A DNA stretch of 13,819 nt from Acetobacteraceae bacterium. GTDB taxonomy: Bacteria; Pseudomonadota; Alphaproteobacteria; Acetobacterales; Acetobacteraceae. Within the stretch, counting starts at the first letter, position 1. Each line of letters begins with the position of its first letter. Shown one piece after another: positions 1 to 7,177 of the stretch. The position numbers were made by a program, and so were the translations under genes. A model generated the notes under the pieces. The model had not been told where the DNA came from. It did not search any database and was given only the letters and a program-made list of their open reading frames with translations. The stretch is taken from contig PLSZ01000090.1 of assembly GCA_003164305.1 (NCBI GenBank), positions 1-13,819 of the forward strand, written 5' to 3'.

Positions 1-783
1 GCAGACGTTGCCGGCGGCGCCTTTATGCGCGGCGAACGGGCAACCACCGAGCCCCCCGACCGCGGCGTCGAACTTCGAAATACCCATTTCCAGTCCGGCG
101 TAAGCGTTGGCGATGCCCATGCCGCGGGTGTCATGCAAATGCAAACTGAGTGGTGCGTCGGGATAGGTTTCGTGGATCGCGCCGATCATGCGTTTCACCG
201 TGTGCGGCGTGGCCCAGGCCATGGTGTCGGCAAGGGATATTTTCTCGAATTGGACGTCGTGCTCGCGGGCGAGATCGAGCAGCTGGCCAACGCATTCGAT
301 CACCCGGGCGAGCGGGATGTCGCCCTGGAAATTGCAGCCGAACGCGTTCGATACGGAGGCGTCGCGGACGGGAATGCCGAGTTCCTTGAAGTGAGCGATC
401 TCGGCGTGCGTGTGCGCCAAATGTTGCGCGGGCGTGCGGTTGATGTTGCGCTTCAGGAACGCGTCGGAGGGGTAGATGCGGACTTTTCCTTCCAACGTCA
501 GGCGTCCGCTGGCACGAGCTCGTTCCAGTCCGGCATCGTTGAACCACAACGCGGTATATTCCACGCCCGGTTTGATGTTGATGCGCCGCGCGATGTCGTC
601 GGCGTCGGCCATGCCGGGCACCTGCCTGAAGCTGACGAAGGAGGCGACCTGAACGCGGGTCAGGCCGGTCTCGGACAGCGCGTCGATCAGTTCGACTTTT
701 CGTGATGTGGGGATCGGACCTTTTTCGATTTGAAAGCCCTCGCGGGGGCCTTCTTCGGTGATGAGGACGGATGCAGGGGGCAT
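1..783 (-). CDS. HMG-CoA lyase-like protein, C-terminus cut by window edge
   Basis: This is an HMGL-like enzyme of the DRE-TIM metallolyase superfamily. The family cleaves 3-hydroxy-3-methylglutaryl-CoA or related acyl-CoAs, as in leucine catabolism. 261 codons are visible from ATG at 783, and the frame is open to base 1, so the last few dozen residues lie outside. Recognisable features are GPREGFQIE (12-20), VQVASFVS (44-51), the HxH metal motif in LHLHDTRG (H215, H217), and the cysteine loop GGLGGCPFA (C248) followed by N259. Two positions differ from classical lyases: the usual GPRDG aspartate is Glu15, and the usual VEATSFVS glutamate is Gln45. The substrate may therefore not be HMG-CoA itself. 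No partner gene is adjacent. Family membership is firm; the exact reaction is not. Confidence 0.85.
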   Translation of the reverse strand, partial: MPPASVLITEEGPREGFQIEKGPIPTSRKVELIDALSETGLTRVQVASFVSFRQVPGMADADDIARRINIKPGVEYTALWFNDAGLERARASGRLTLEGKVRIYPSDAFLKRNINRTPAQHLAHTHAEIAHFKELGIPVRDASVSNAFGCNFQGDIPLARVIECVGQLLDLAREHDVQFEKISLADTMAWATPHTVKRMIGAIHETYPDAPLSLHLHDTRGMGIANAYAGLEMGISKFDAAVGGLGGCPFAAHKGAAGNVC

Positions 784-1308
784 GGTGGATTCCGGTGGGT
801 TTGAGGGCGGCAGGTTGGGCATCCTCGGGCGGTTTGACAACGGGCTGGGGTGCAATGGACCGGGAATGTAAGACCGGGACCGTCAGCGCGGAGGATGCGG
901 CTGTGGGACACGATCGATGGACCGGGATGACGGGACGTTGAAACAAGAAAAAAAGATTTTTCAAAGAGAAGGCGCAGAGGCACTGAGCCCGCGGAGGGTC
1001 CGGACCAGGCGACGGGGTTTCATTCATTCGGACATCGCGGCACGCTCAGCCGATTGCATATTTTAACATCTGACCAGGCGGCAATGCTCAGCGCCCGCCG
1101 CGCCTCTGCGTCTCCCAGATAAATTCTTCGTTCAGTGATCATGGGTCCCGGACCGGTCCAGTCGCGCATGGAGTTTCATTCCCAATATTATCCTGGTGAA
1201 GGGGCGCCCGGGCGAGCGGCGCGACCCGCCCCACTTATGTGTCAACACATCCATTCACGAAAGCTTAACCTCCCACGGTTACCGTCCCCCAGCATGGACG
1301 GGCAACGC
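784..1308. other. Non-coding stretch with a decayed inverted repeat
   Basis: No convincing gene lies between the lyase start and the GxxExxY gene. An A-rich patch (about 944-970) is followed by CGCAGAGGC at 973-981, and its exact reverse complement GCCTCTGCG lies at 1102-1110, followed by another AT-rich patch (1118-1132). From memory, similar GCCTCTGCG-type sequence often flanks GxxExxY genes. Both the lyase promoter (minus strand) and the GxxExxY promoter (plus strand) must lie here, but I cannot place either with confidence. The plus frame of the GxxExxY gene stays open up to a GTG at 1135, but the extra residues resemble no family member. Confidence 0.5.
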
Positions 1309-1755
1309 ATGATACCCATTCCGGATACGACGCTCAGCCGCCGCGTCATTGGCTGCGCGATCGAAGTGCATCGCCATCTTGGCCCGGGATTACTGGAGAG
1401 TGTATATGAAGCCTGCCTGTGCGAAGAACTGACGGCGGCTGGATTGCCCTTCGCCCGCCAGCGCTCGATGCCTGTTCGTTACAAAGGCCGCACGCTCGAT
1501 CAGTCTTTCCAGATCGACATCATCGTCGAGGAAACGCTGGTGCTGGAAATCAAGTCGGTGACCCAGATCCATCCGCTGCATGAGGCGCAACTGCTGACCT
1601 ATCTCCGGCTCAGCGGTTTCCAACTCGGGCTGCTACTGAATTTCAACGCGGCGCGGTTGACCGACGGCATAAGGCGCATCGTCAACTCCATCGACCGGGT
1701 CGATGAGATCTGGACGGTCCAGGACGAACCCATCTGGCGCGCTGCCCGGCTGTAA
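1309..1755 (+). CDS. GxxExxY protein (PD-(D/E)XK nuclease-like fold)
   Basis: This is a small GxxExxY-family protein (148 aa from ATG 1309), a family of unknown cellular role with a PD-(D/E)XK nuclease-like core. The name motif is G27-L-L-E30-S-V-Y33 in GPGLLESVYE. A candidate catalytic set is D70 in QIDIIVE plus E80-x-K82 in LEIKSV. HEAQLLTYL and LGLLLNFN, typical of the C-terminal half, follow. The tail after DGIRRIV (about 25 residues ending WRAARL) is longer than usual. ATG 1309 has a GGACGGG stretch 6 nt upstream. ATG 1294 (5 residues longer) is possible. GTG 1135 would add 58 residues with no family similarity. The gene stands alone and converges on the aldolase gene. Nuclease activity is not established for this family. 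Confidence 0.85.
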   Translation: MIPIPDTTLSRRVIGCAIEVHRHLGPGLLESVYEACLCEELTAAGLPFARQRSMPVRYKGRTLDQSFQIDIIVEETLVLEIKSVTQIHPLHEAQLLTYLRLSGFQLGLLLNFNAARLTDGIRRIVNSIDRVDEIWTVQDEPIWRAARL

Positions 1756-1794
1756 CGCCGGAAGGCGAGCGGCACCTCCGCTCACCCGGCCGGG
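1756..1794. terminator. GC hairpin cluster between convergent genes, possible terminator
   Basis: The 26-nt gap between the convergent GxxExxY and aldolase genes holds back-to-back perfect hairpins: CGCC-GGAA-GGCG (1756-1767) and GAGCGG-CACCT-CCGCTC (1767-1783, overlapping the aldolase stop). The palindrome CCCGGCCGGG (1785-1794) follows. There is no T run on either strand, so this is not a classic intrinsic terminator. It may slow RNA polymerase or protect 3' ends. Confidence 0.3.
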
Positions 1795-2546
1795 CGGCCC
1801 TTCAGAAACGCCGCCGCGCCAGCGCCGAGCAAGCGCGGCAGATGCGTGTAGACGTACAAACACCCACTTCCGAGCACCTCGGCCAACGCTTCCGCTGTCG
1901 CCGGCATGCCGGGCGCCTTCCCCGCATCGCGGATCAACGCAAGCGTCTCGTCGATGGCGCGCGCCACCGGCGGGGCTTTTGGATTTCCCGGGTAGCCCAT
2001 CGACTGCGACAGATCCGACGGACCGATAAAGAACACATCGATCCCGGGCACACGGAGGATGTCCCGCGCGTTGGCGATCGCCGTTTCCGACTCCAGTTGC
2101 ACGCACACCTGGGACGCCGCGTTCGCCTGTTCGACGAAGTCCGGCATCTTCGCGCCCAGACCCCAACGGTCGGGCCGCGTGCCGGCCGCCAGTCCCCTGC
2201 CCGCCCCCGGTCCGAACTTCACCGCGGCGACGGCCCGGACAGCGTCCTCGGCGGTATCGATGTGCGGGATCTGCACGCCGGCGACGCCGCGATCCAGCAC
2301 CGACTGAATGTCCGCGGCGCTGTTGCTCCGCGGCCGGGCGATCGCGGTGATCCCAACGGCGTCCGCCGCCATCGCCATGACCTCGACATCGGCGCCGGAC
2401 AGCGACCCGTGCTCGCAATCCAGCAGCACCCAATCGAAGCCCGCGTGGCCTGGCATTTCAACCAATTGGGGCGACGGGAACATCAACGAGCAGCCCAACG
2501 CCGGACGGCCGCTCTGGATCAGCGCCTTCATCCGGTTGGGGCGCAC
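1782..2546 (-). CDS. HpcH/HpaI-type class II aldolase
   Basis: This is a 254-residue enzyme of the HpcH/HpaI family, metal-dependent pyruvate-type aldolases that include 4-hydroxy-2-oxoheptanedioate aldolase and 2-dehydro-3-deoxyglucarate aldolase. Key residues are visible: catalytic-type His46 in LLDCEHG, Arg71 in AIARPRSN, metal ligands Glu152 in VQLESE and Asp178 in GPSDLS, and the glycine-rich segment [16 protein letters not shown] (87-102). Length is normal. The GTG at 2546 is preferred over ATG 2531 because many family members begin with an MRxNxxK-like N-terminus and MRPNRMK fits that. An AGAAGG stretch inside the end of nusG could serve the GTG. Only 7 nt separate it from nusG, so it is probably co-transcribed with secE-nusG. 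The true aldehyde/oxoacid substrate cannot be read from sequence. Confidence 0.9.
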   Translation of the reverse strand: MRPNRMKALIQSGRPALGCSLMFPSPQLVEMPGHAGFDWVLLDCEHGSLSGADVEVMAMAADAVGITAIARPRSNSAADIQSVLDRGVAGVQIPHIDTAEDAVRAVAAVKFGPGAGRGLAAGTRPDRWGLGAKMPDFVEQANAASQVCVQLESETAIANARDILRVPGIDVFFIGPSDLSQSMGYPGNPKAPPVARAIDETLALIRDAGKAPGMPATAEALAEVLGSGCLYVYTHLPRLLGAGAAAFLKGRPAG

Positions 2547-2553
2547 CGAAACG

Positions 2554-3084
2554 TCAGACCTTCTCGACCTGCCCGTATTCCAGTTCGACCGGCGTCGAGC
2601 GGCCGAAGATCGAGACGCTGACCTTCAGGCGGCCCTTGTCCTCATCGACTTCCTCGACCGTGCCATTGAAGCTGGTGAACGGACCGTCCGCGACGCGCAC
2701 CTGCTCGCCAATTTCGAACAGCACCGCCGGGCGTGCCCGCTCCACGCCTTCCTGGTTCTGCTTCAGAATCCGCTGCGCCTCAGCCTCGCTGATCGGACTG
2801 GGCTTGGTCTTCGAGCCGAGGAAACCGGTGACCTTGGGCGTGTTCTTCACCAGATGCCAGGCGTCGTCGGTCAGGTCCATCTTCACCAGGACATAGCCGG
2901 GGAAGAACTTGTGCTCGGTATTCACCTTCTGGCCGCGGCGCACTTCCATGACCTGCTCGGTCGGGACCAGCACTTCCTCGAACTGCTCGCCCAGACCGCT
3001 TTGCGCGGCCTGCTCCTTGATCTGCTGCGCGATCTTCTTTTCGAAGCCGGAGTAGACGTGCACAACATACCAGCGTTTGGCCAT
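2554..3084 (-). CDS. nusG: Transcription termination/antitermination factor NusG
   Basis: NusG binds RNA polymerase, raises processivity, links to Rho and couples transcription to translation. The protein is 176 aa, the usual length. An N-terminal NGN domain opens with [15 protein letters not shown] and contains [10 protein letters not shown] (60-69) and TGFLG (86-90). The C-terminal KOW domain starts near residue 123 ([14 protein letters not shown]) and runs through [16 protein letters not shown] to a short conserved end. The ATG follows secE by 14 nt with an AAGGA upstream, so translation is probably coupled. Downstream is an aldolase gene, not rplK, which is the usual neighbour. Confidence 0.98.
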   Translation of the reverse strand: MAKRWYVVHVYSGFEKKIAQQIKEQAAQSGLGEQFEEVLVPTEQVMEVRRGQKVNTEHKFFPGYVLVKMDLTDDAWHLVKNTPKVTGFLGSKTKPSPISEAEAQRILKQNQEGVERARPAVLFEIGEQVRVADGPFTSFNGTVEEVDEDKGRLKVSVSIFGRSTPVELEYGQVEKV

Positions 3085-3098
3085 GACCCTGCGTCCTT

Positions 3099-3299
3099 TT
3101 AGAGATGCGCGCCGAAGATCGCGCGCACGCTCAGGCCGATCACCTGATCGACCACGAAGAAAAATATCGATGTCACCGCCGCCATCGCGAACACCAGCCC
3201 GGTGGTGACCATCGTCTCCTTGCGCGAGGGCCAGGTCACCTTGGTGATCTCGACCCGCACTTCCCGCGCGAATTTCAGCGGTTCAAACGCCACGCTCAC
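3099..3299 (-). CDS. secE: Preprotein translocase subunit SecE
   Basis: SecE clamps SecY in the inner-membrane protein channel. The short single-span form is seen: a cytoplasmic amphipathic segment FAREVRVEITKVTWPSRKET, with the diagnostic KVTWP, then one membrane helix (about TTGLVFAMAAVTSIFFFVVDQVIG). The start is uncertain. GTG 3299 gives 66 aa, fits the usual distance to REVR and has GGGAG just upstream (3304-3308, tight 4-nt spacing). ATG 3317 would give 72 aa without an obvious binding site. The frame stays open further upstream through the tRNA gene, which is certainly not coding. It lies in the tRNA-Trp/secE/nusG order. Confidence 0.93.
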   Translation of the reverse strand: MSVAFEPLKFAREVRVEITKVTWPSRKETMVTTGLVFAMAAVTSIFFFVVDQVIGLSVRAIFGAHL

Positions 3300-3310
3300 G
3301 ATGCTCCCGA

Positions 3311-3398
3311 CAAACATTGGCCCAAACACTCTGGCCAAACAAACCCTGGCAAACGAACCCGGCCCCGACAAACAGCGGCCCAAAAACACAGGCCAAAC
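3311..3398 (-). repeat. Seven GTTTG motifs in the tRNA-Trp/secE spacer
   Basis: On the minus strand the spacer between tRNA-Trp and secE contains GTTTG seven times (plus-strand CAAAC at 3311, 3323, 3336, 3340, 3350, 3369 and 3394), mostly followed by GGCC, GCC or TCGGG. TGTTTGTCGGG occurs twice. It reads as a short degenerate tandem repeat in the leader of the secE mRNA. No function is known to me. Confidence 0.6.
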
Positions 3399-3414
3399 CG
3401 GCCTCGACACGAAA

Positions 3415-3491
3415 TGGCAGGGGTGGAGGGTCTCGAACCCCCAACCTCCGGTTTTGGAGACCGGCGCTCTAGCCAATTGAGCTACACCCCT
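3415..3491 (-). tRNA. tRNA-Trp (anticodon CCA)
   Basis: A complete cloverleaf is readable on the minus strand. The acceptor stem AGGGGTG (3485-3491) pairs with CACCCCT (3419-3425), the discriminator is G (3418) and the CCA tail is encoded (3415-3417). The D arm GCTCAATTGGCTAGAGC, the anticodon stem CCGGT/ACCGG with loop CTCCAAA (anticodon CCA, decoding UGG), and the T arm with GGTTCGAGA are all present. Its position just upstream of secE-nusG is a common proteobacterial arrangement. Confidence 0.97.
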
Positions 3492-3570
3492 TCGGCCAGC
3501 CGTTCAGCCAAATTCGGCGAACGGCCCGCACCCTGGCGGACGGTGTGAAAACCGCCACGGCAGGGGGCGC

Positions 3571-3590
3571 AAAAAAGGGCGTGCGCGCCC
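3571..3590 (-). terminator. Rho-independent terminator downstream of eipB
   Basis: On the minus strand the stem GGGCG, loop CGCA and stem CGCCC (3590 down to 3577) are followed directly by six T (3576-3571). This sits 54 nt past the eipB-like stop codon and about 80 nt before tRNA-Trp, so it would insulate the tRNA/secE operon from upstream transcription. Confidence 0.75.
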
Positions 3591-3643
3591 GGAAGTCAAG
3601 GGGTACGCCTGCCCCCCCCTGGCCCACCTTGGCGGCCGGCCGT

Positions 3644-4471
3644 TCAACACCGCTTCGGCAACGGCGTCAGTTCGGTCAATTTCGCGTTCATCACGAAGTC
3701 GCCGAAATCCATCAGCATGTCGTCCGCCACGCCATTTTCCCAGTAACGCATCGCCACCTCATAGGATGGCGTCTGAGAGCCGGTGGCGTGGTCGAAGAAA
3801 GCGATCCGCACCCGCGTGCTGGCCAGCGGGGAGAGGAACGCGTACTTCGTCGGGAACGGCGGTTTCTGGTCGATGATGGCGACCGCGCTGTCCTCGAACC
3901 CGTCGTCGTCGGTGCCGTCGAACAGCGGCAAAGCAATGAATTTCTTGCCCTCCCGCGCGGCGTTGATCAGGGTCAGCGTGTGCATCATCGGGAACAGCGT
4001 GCCGGCCGGCAGGTCGGCTTTGGTATCTTTCGGCAGCTTGTACTGGACCTCGCCCGGCCCCCCGACCTTCGTCAGGTGGGCGCCCCCATCTGTCTGATTG
4101 GTGATCGCGCCGTCGGATTTCTGTACCATGTGGAAGCGGAAATTCAGCCCGTCCTTCGATTCCCAGGTCGCGTAGTCGGAATCCATGTCGGTATCCTGGC
4201 CATCGGCGTTGGTGATGGTCATCTGCAGCCGCTGCCGCGTCGCCCACCCGTCGCAGACATCGACCACCTCATACCCCATGGTGCCGTGCGCCGAGGCGAT
4301 CTGGCGGCCACTGCCGGGCGAGGAACTGAGGGTCAGCTCATACAACGCCCGATGCGCGGCGAGCGGCACCGGCGGATGGGCCGGCGGAGGCGGCGCGGCG
4401 AGCAGTTGTCCCGCGGTCACGCCGGGCGCGATCAACAGACAAACAGCCGCCAGGCGGGCGGGGAAGCGCAT
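3644..4471 (-). CDS. eipB: Cell-envelope integrity protein EipB-like (DUF1849)
   Basis: A 275-aa exported protein. The N-terminus has a signal peptide (MRFPARLAAVCLLIAPGVTAG..., cleavage probably near residues 20-27) followed by a proline-rich linker. The mature part starts with LAAHRALYELTL and contains GTMGYEVVDVCDGWATRQRL, a pattern of the DUF1849 family, whose member EipB in Brucella is a periplasmic protein needed for envelope integrity. Cys73 and the C-terminal Cys275 match the conserved pair that forms a disulfide in EipB. LFPMMHTLTLI (159-169) and LPLFDGTDDDG (181-191) are further family-like segments. The start has GGAGAG 6-7 nt upstream (on the minus strand). It is the first gene after the Hint gene in the same direction, 186 nt away, and ends before a strong terminator. 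The molecular function is unknown. Confidence 0.85.
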   Translation of the reverse strand: MRFPARLAAVCLLIAPGVTAGQLLAAPPPPAHPPVPLAAHRALYELTLSSSPGSGRQIASAHGTMGYEVVDVCDGWATRQRLQMTITNADGQDTDMDSDYATWESKDGLNFRFHMVQKSDGAITNQTDGGAHLTKVGGPGEVQYKLPKDTKADLPAGTLFPMMHTLTLINAAREGKKFIALPLFDGTDDDGFEDSAVAIIDQKPPFPTKYAFLSPLASTRVRIAFFDHATGSQTPSYEVAMRYWENGVADDMLMDFGDFVMNAKLTELTPLPKRC

Positions 4472-4657
4472 GAATCTCTCTCCGTGAATGTTCCGGCATG
4501 AAGCAAGCCGCCTGGGAGCAGCCCGCCTCGATGCAAGATAGTGGGCCGGTGCGCCCGGCGCCAGCGATCAACGCGGCCTCGCGTCCCGGCTGGCGTTCGG
4601 CGCCCCGCGGCCTGGCCTCGTGGCGATCGCGAAACCGCCTACCGCGGGATCACGCGT

Positions 4658-5566
4658 TCAGCGAGGCCACTGGCTCCCCGGAGCGAAGGTCTCGCGGATC
4701 CGGCGCTGGCGCCGCGCCACATCGGAGGCCAGCCGTTTGCGCACCGCCTCCAGTACCGGGCCAGTTTGAACGAGCGGGGCGCATCCGCTCATCTCCCAGG
4801 CCCGGGCGGAGAAATCGGGATGCAGCGCGATAACTTCGCCGCCGTTGCTGAACCGCGCCCGGTCGCCGGTGTCCAGATACGACTCCGCCGGCATGCCGTT
4901 CGCCAGGACCACATCGTGCCGCGCCAGTTCGATGGCGTGGTAGGACACGCGATCGGTCAGCTCCTGGCGCACCGTCCTGCCGTTCAACAGCCGGCGGATC
5001 GGGATCAGGACGCGATCCACGTACACCGCGTGATCCGGCGACAGCAGCAGATCGGCGGCCGGCATGCCGCGGCCGAAGGCGTGCGCCGAGACGCGAATCG
5101 GCCAGACCTTCCCGGGATCGGGATGCCGGGCACATTCGACCGCGCGGCGGCCGACCCAAATGACCTCGGCCGTATCGCCGCCGAGTACGGTACACACGCG
5201 ATGCCCGGGACGAATGCTTTCGACCGGAACCGGCCCGCGGGTCGTGGCGATCATGGTGCCCGCGACGTAGCAGTCCAGCCCGCTGTTCCCGGCGGCGACC
5301 GCTCCCGCCTCGCCGGCGAAGGTCAATTGCCCAGGTTCCGTCCGGCTGGTGCCGAAAACGTCCGGTAGCGGGCCGGTGACGCTCGCCGCGGCGATCGTCT
5401 CATCCTGGATCGCCAGTTGATCGCCAGTCTGGAAGCCGTTGATTGTCGCGGCGAACCCGTCCGGCGCCGGCATGGGGCTGGTCAGGTCCGTACCCGGTGT
5501 GAGGATGCCGGTGGTGCCGGTTGAGTTGCTGGATTGGCCGGCGCCGGCCGAAACGGCGTTCACCAT
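4658..5566 (-). CDS. Hint-domain (hedgehog/intein-like) protein
   Basis: This 302-aa protein has a low-complexity Ser/Gly/Thr-rich N-terminus (1-95) and a Hint_2-type domain (about 98-240). The domain opens with DCYVAGTMIATTRGPVPVESI, whose Cys99 corresponds to the nucleophile of Hint domains. It continues through LLLSPDHAVYV (173-183, block-B histidine H179) to HDVVLANGMPAESYLDTG (217-234). The C-terminal tail is basic. Such proteins are common in Acetobacteraceae and often follow a secreted repeat region; their function is unknown. The called ATG overlaps the stop of another minus-strand frame (TGATG). Reading backwards from the ATG, the frame stays open for 19 more codons (LLGGIFDPGPGKAGL) until a TGA, so the true N-terminus probably lies upstream and is split by a frameshift. 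Confidence 0.8.
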   Translation of the reverse strand: MVNAVSAGAGQSSNSTGTTGILTPGTDLTSPMPAPDGFAATINGFQTGDQLAIQDETIAAASVTGPLPDVFGTSRTEPGQLTFAGEAGAVAAGNSGLDCYVAGTMIATTRGPVPVESIRPGHRVCTVLGGDTAEVIWVGRRAVECARHPDPGKVWPIRVSAHAFGRGMPAADLLLSPDHAVYVDRVLIPIRRLLNGRTVRQELTDRVSYHAIELARHDVVLANGMPAESYLDTGDRARFSNGGEVIALHPDFSARAWEMSGCAPLVQTGPVLEAVRKRLASDVARRQRRIRETFAPGSQWPR

Positions 5567-5748
5567 CAGCCCGGCCTTTCCAGGGCCAGGATCGAAGATG
5601 CCCCCCAGCAGAGGGTGAAGACATCAAGGCCGTGGGAGACGTGATCGGGCGCGGCGAAGCCACCATTGGCCTGGCGCATGACCGTTGCGGCCCCGCCTAC
5701 CGAGGCGTTGAGACGAATGGAGCCGCCGATGGGAAGAAGCGATGGCAT
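5566..5748 (-). pseudogene. Possible N-terminal part of the Hint gene, out of frame
   Basis: From ATG 5748 a frame of 60 residues (MPSLLPIGGSIRLNAS...SHGLDVFTLCWG...) ends at a TGA that overlaps the Hint ATG. A run of six G on the minus strand (5601-5606) separates this frame from the open one leading into the Hint protein. Adding one G would join them as ...FTLCWGGGIFDPGPGKAG... with no stop. Either the gene is broken, it is phase-variable, or the base count is a sequencing error. A separate coupled small ORF is a less likely alternative. Confidence 0.4.
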
Positions 5749-6109
5749 GTCGGTTCCGGTTCCGGCCTGGCAGGTCCGCCGCACATGGGATCCACCGGGT
5801 TCGTCAGTGCGCCCGTGTCGGGGCATGAGGACGAAAACTGGCCTGGCAATCGGTGCAATCTGGTTACAACCGTGCGCGTCACCCGGGCATCAAAACGGTT
5901 TTTGTGGCAAGCAGGGAGTAAGGACCCGGCATGATTCGGCCTGACGATTAATTAATCTTTGACAGCGATGTATCAAAACTCATTTTTCTTCGTGAAAAAG
6001 AACTGTTCTTGTGCGCGCCTGATCGAAAAGTGGCCGCGTGGCGTTGCCATGGCGGCCTGGCGGCGGCATTGGGTCAGGATCAGCCAACGAGCGCCGAAAG
6101 GATTTCCGC
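5749..6109. other. Non-coding, AT-rich upstream region of the hydroxyacid operon
   Basis: I see no gene here. Bases about 5946-6010 are strikingly AT-rich compared with the window, with TTAATTAAT (5948-5956), a TTGACA (5959-5964) without a good -10 at the right spacing, and the hairpin TTTTTC-TTCGT-GAAAAA (5983-5999). This is the likely promoter region of the plus-strand gene starting at 6110 and perhaps of the minus-strand Hint gene. The AAAGGA at 6097-6102, 7 nt before the ATG, is the ribosome binding site that fixes the start at 6110. Confidence 0.5.
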
Positions 6110-7090
6110 ATGACCACGCTTGCCGTGACCTTCGAAGCGAATGCCCGGTCCCGGGCGCTGATCGTTGAATTGCTGGAGGGCGCCGCTGATCCCGTCTGGC
6201 TGGCCGATCTGGACGAGCAGGCGAGAGCGGCCGCCTTGGCCGCGGCGGACGCGCTTCTGGCGCGGGACACCGGGAAAGAACTGCGGCCACAGGAGGCAGC
6301 GCTGGTCGGCGATGCCAGGCTGATCCAGTTCATGACAGCCGGCGTCGATCACATCCCCCTCAGCCAGTTTCCGGCCGGCGTCCCGATCGCGAACAATGGC
6401 GGCGCCTATGCCGACAGCATGGCAGAGCACGCGCTGGCGATGACCCTGGCCGCCGCGAAGCGCCTGCTGATCGAGCACAACGCTCTGGTGGCCGGTGAAT
6501 TCAATCAGTTCAAGCCCAACCGGTCGCTGCGCGGCATGGTGTGCGGAATTCTGGGCTTTGGCGGCATCGGGGTCGCCACCGCCCGGTTGATGCGCGGCCT
6601 GGGCTTGCGCATCCACGCGATTAATCGGAGCGGACGGACCAACGAAGATGTCGACTGGATCGGCACCCAGGACAATCTTCCGTTTTTCCTGAGCACAGCC
6701 GATGTGCTGGTTATCTCAGCGCCGTTGACGCGGCGGACCCTGGGCATGCTCGGAGCGGCCGAACTGGCAATCATGAAACCGGACGCGATCCTGGTGAACC
6801 TGGCGCGCGGCGAACTGATCGACGAGGCGGCGCTGTTCGCGCATCTCCAGGCGTATCCTGGGTTCTTTGCCTGTATCGACGCGTGGTGGGTGGAGCCGGT
6901 GCGGCATGGCACGTTCCGCATGGATCATCCATTTCTGACGCTGCCGAATGTGATCGGCTCGCCGCATAACTCCGGCTCGGTGCCGGGGAATTTCGAGGGC
7001 GGGCTGCGCAACGCGATCGCCAATATCAGGAGTGTGCTGAATGGCGAGGCGCCGCGGCATCTCGTCAGGGATGAAGAACGGATGCTTTGA
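6110..7090 (+). CDS. D-isomer specific 2-hydroxyacid dehydrogenase (NAD(P))
   Basis: A 326-aa member of the D-2-hydroxyacid dehydrogenase family, which interconverts 2-oxo acids and D-2-hydroxy acids with NAD(P)H. The Rossmann motif is G149-F-G151-G-I-G154 in GILGFGGIGVATA. The catalytic triad is visible: Arg233 in NLARGELIDEAAL, Glu262 in DAWWVEP and His286 in GSPHNSG. The N-terminal substrate domain contains LIQFMTAGVDHI (71-82) and NNGGAYADSMAEHALAM (95-111), as in phosphoglycerate/formate/glyoxylate-type members. Start choice: ATG 6110 has AAAGGA at 7 nt; an upstream ATG (6038) would add a 24-residue arginine/glycine-rich stretch unlike the family. The next gene, an FAD-linked 2-hydroxyacid oxidase, starts 87 nt later, suggesting a shared substrate class. 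The specific substrate is unknown. Confidence 0.92.
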   Translation: MTTLAVTFEANARSRALIVELLEGAADPVWLADLDEQARAAALAAADALLARDTGKELRPQEAALVGDARLIQFMTAGVDHIPLSQFPAGVPIANNGGAYADSMAEHALAMTLAAAKRLLIEHNALVAGEFNQFKPNRSLRGMVCGILGFGGIGVATARLMRGLGLRIHAINRSGRTNEDVDWIGTQDNLPFFLSTADVLVISAPLTRRTLGMLGAAELAIMKPDAILVNLARGELIDEAALFAHLQAYPGFFACIDAWWVEPVRHGTFRMDHPFLTLPNVIGSPHNSGSVPGNFEGGLRNAIANIRSVLNGEAPRHLVRDEERML

Positions 7091-7177
7091 CGACGCCGGA
7101 CCGGACCATCACGCGGACCCTTGTCAGACCCGGCTTGTGACGCCAAACCCCGGCCAACGATGTGACAGGAACCGCGC

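Noticed and set aside
131..1027. 298-residue minus-strand frame
   Set aside because: It is a wrong-frame shadow of the HMG-CoA lyase-like gene, whose true frame has no stop inside the window.
3311..3398. CRISPR-like array
   Set aside because: The repeated unit is only 5 to 11 nt and the spacing is irregular; there are no long identical repeats or cas genes.
3099..3476. 125-residue version of SecE
   Set aside because: The extension would translate through the tRNA-Trp gene, and SecE of this type is about 65 residues.
4541..5368. 275-residue plus-strand frame
   Set aside because: It is antisense to the Hint-domain gene; composition is typical of a GC-rich shadow.
5959..5987. Promoter from TTGACA at 5959
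   Set aside because: At 16-18 nt spacing only T-rich sequence follows, with no good -10 match, so it was not listed as a promoter.
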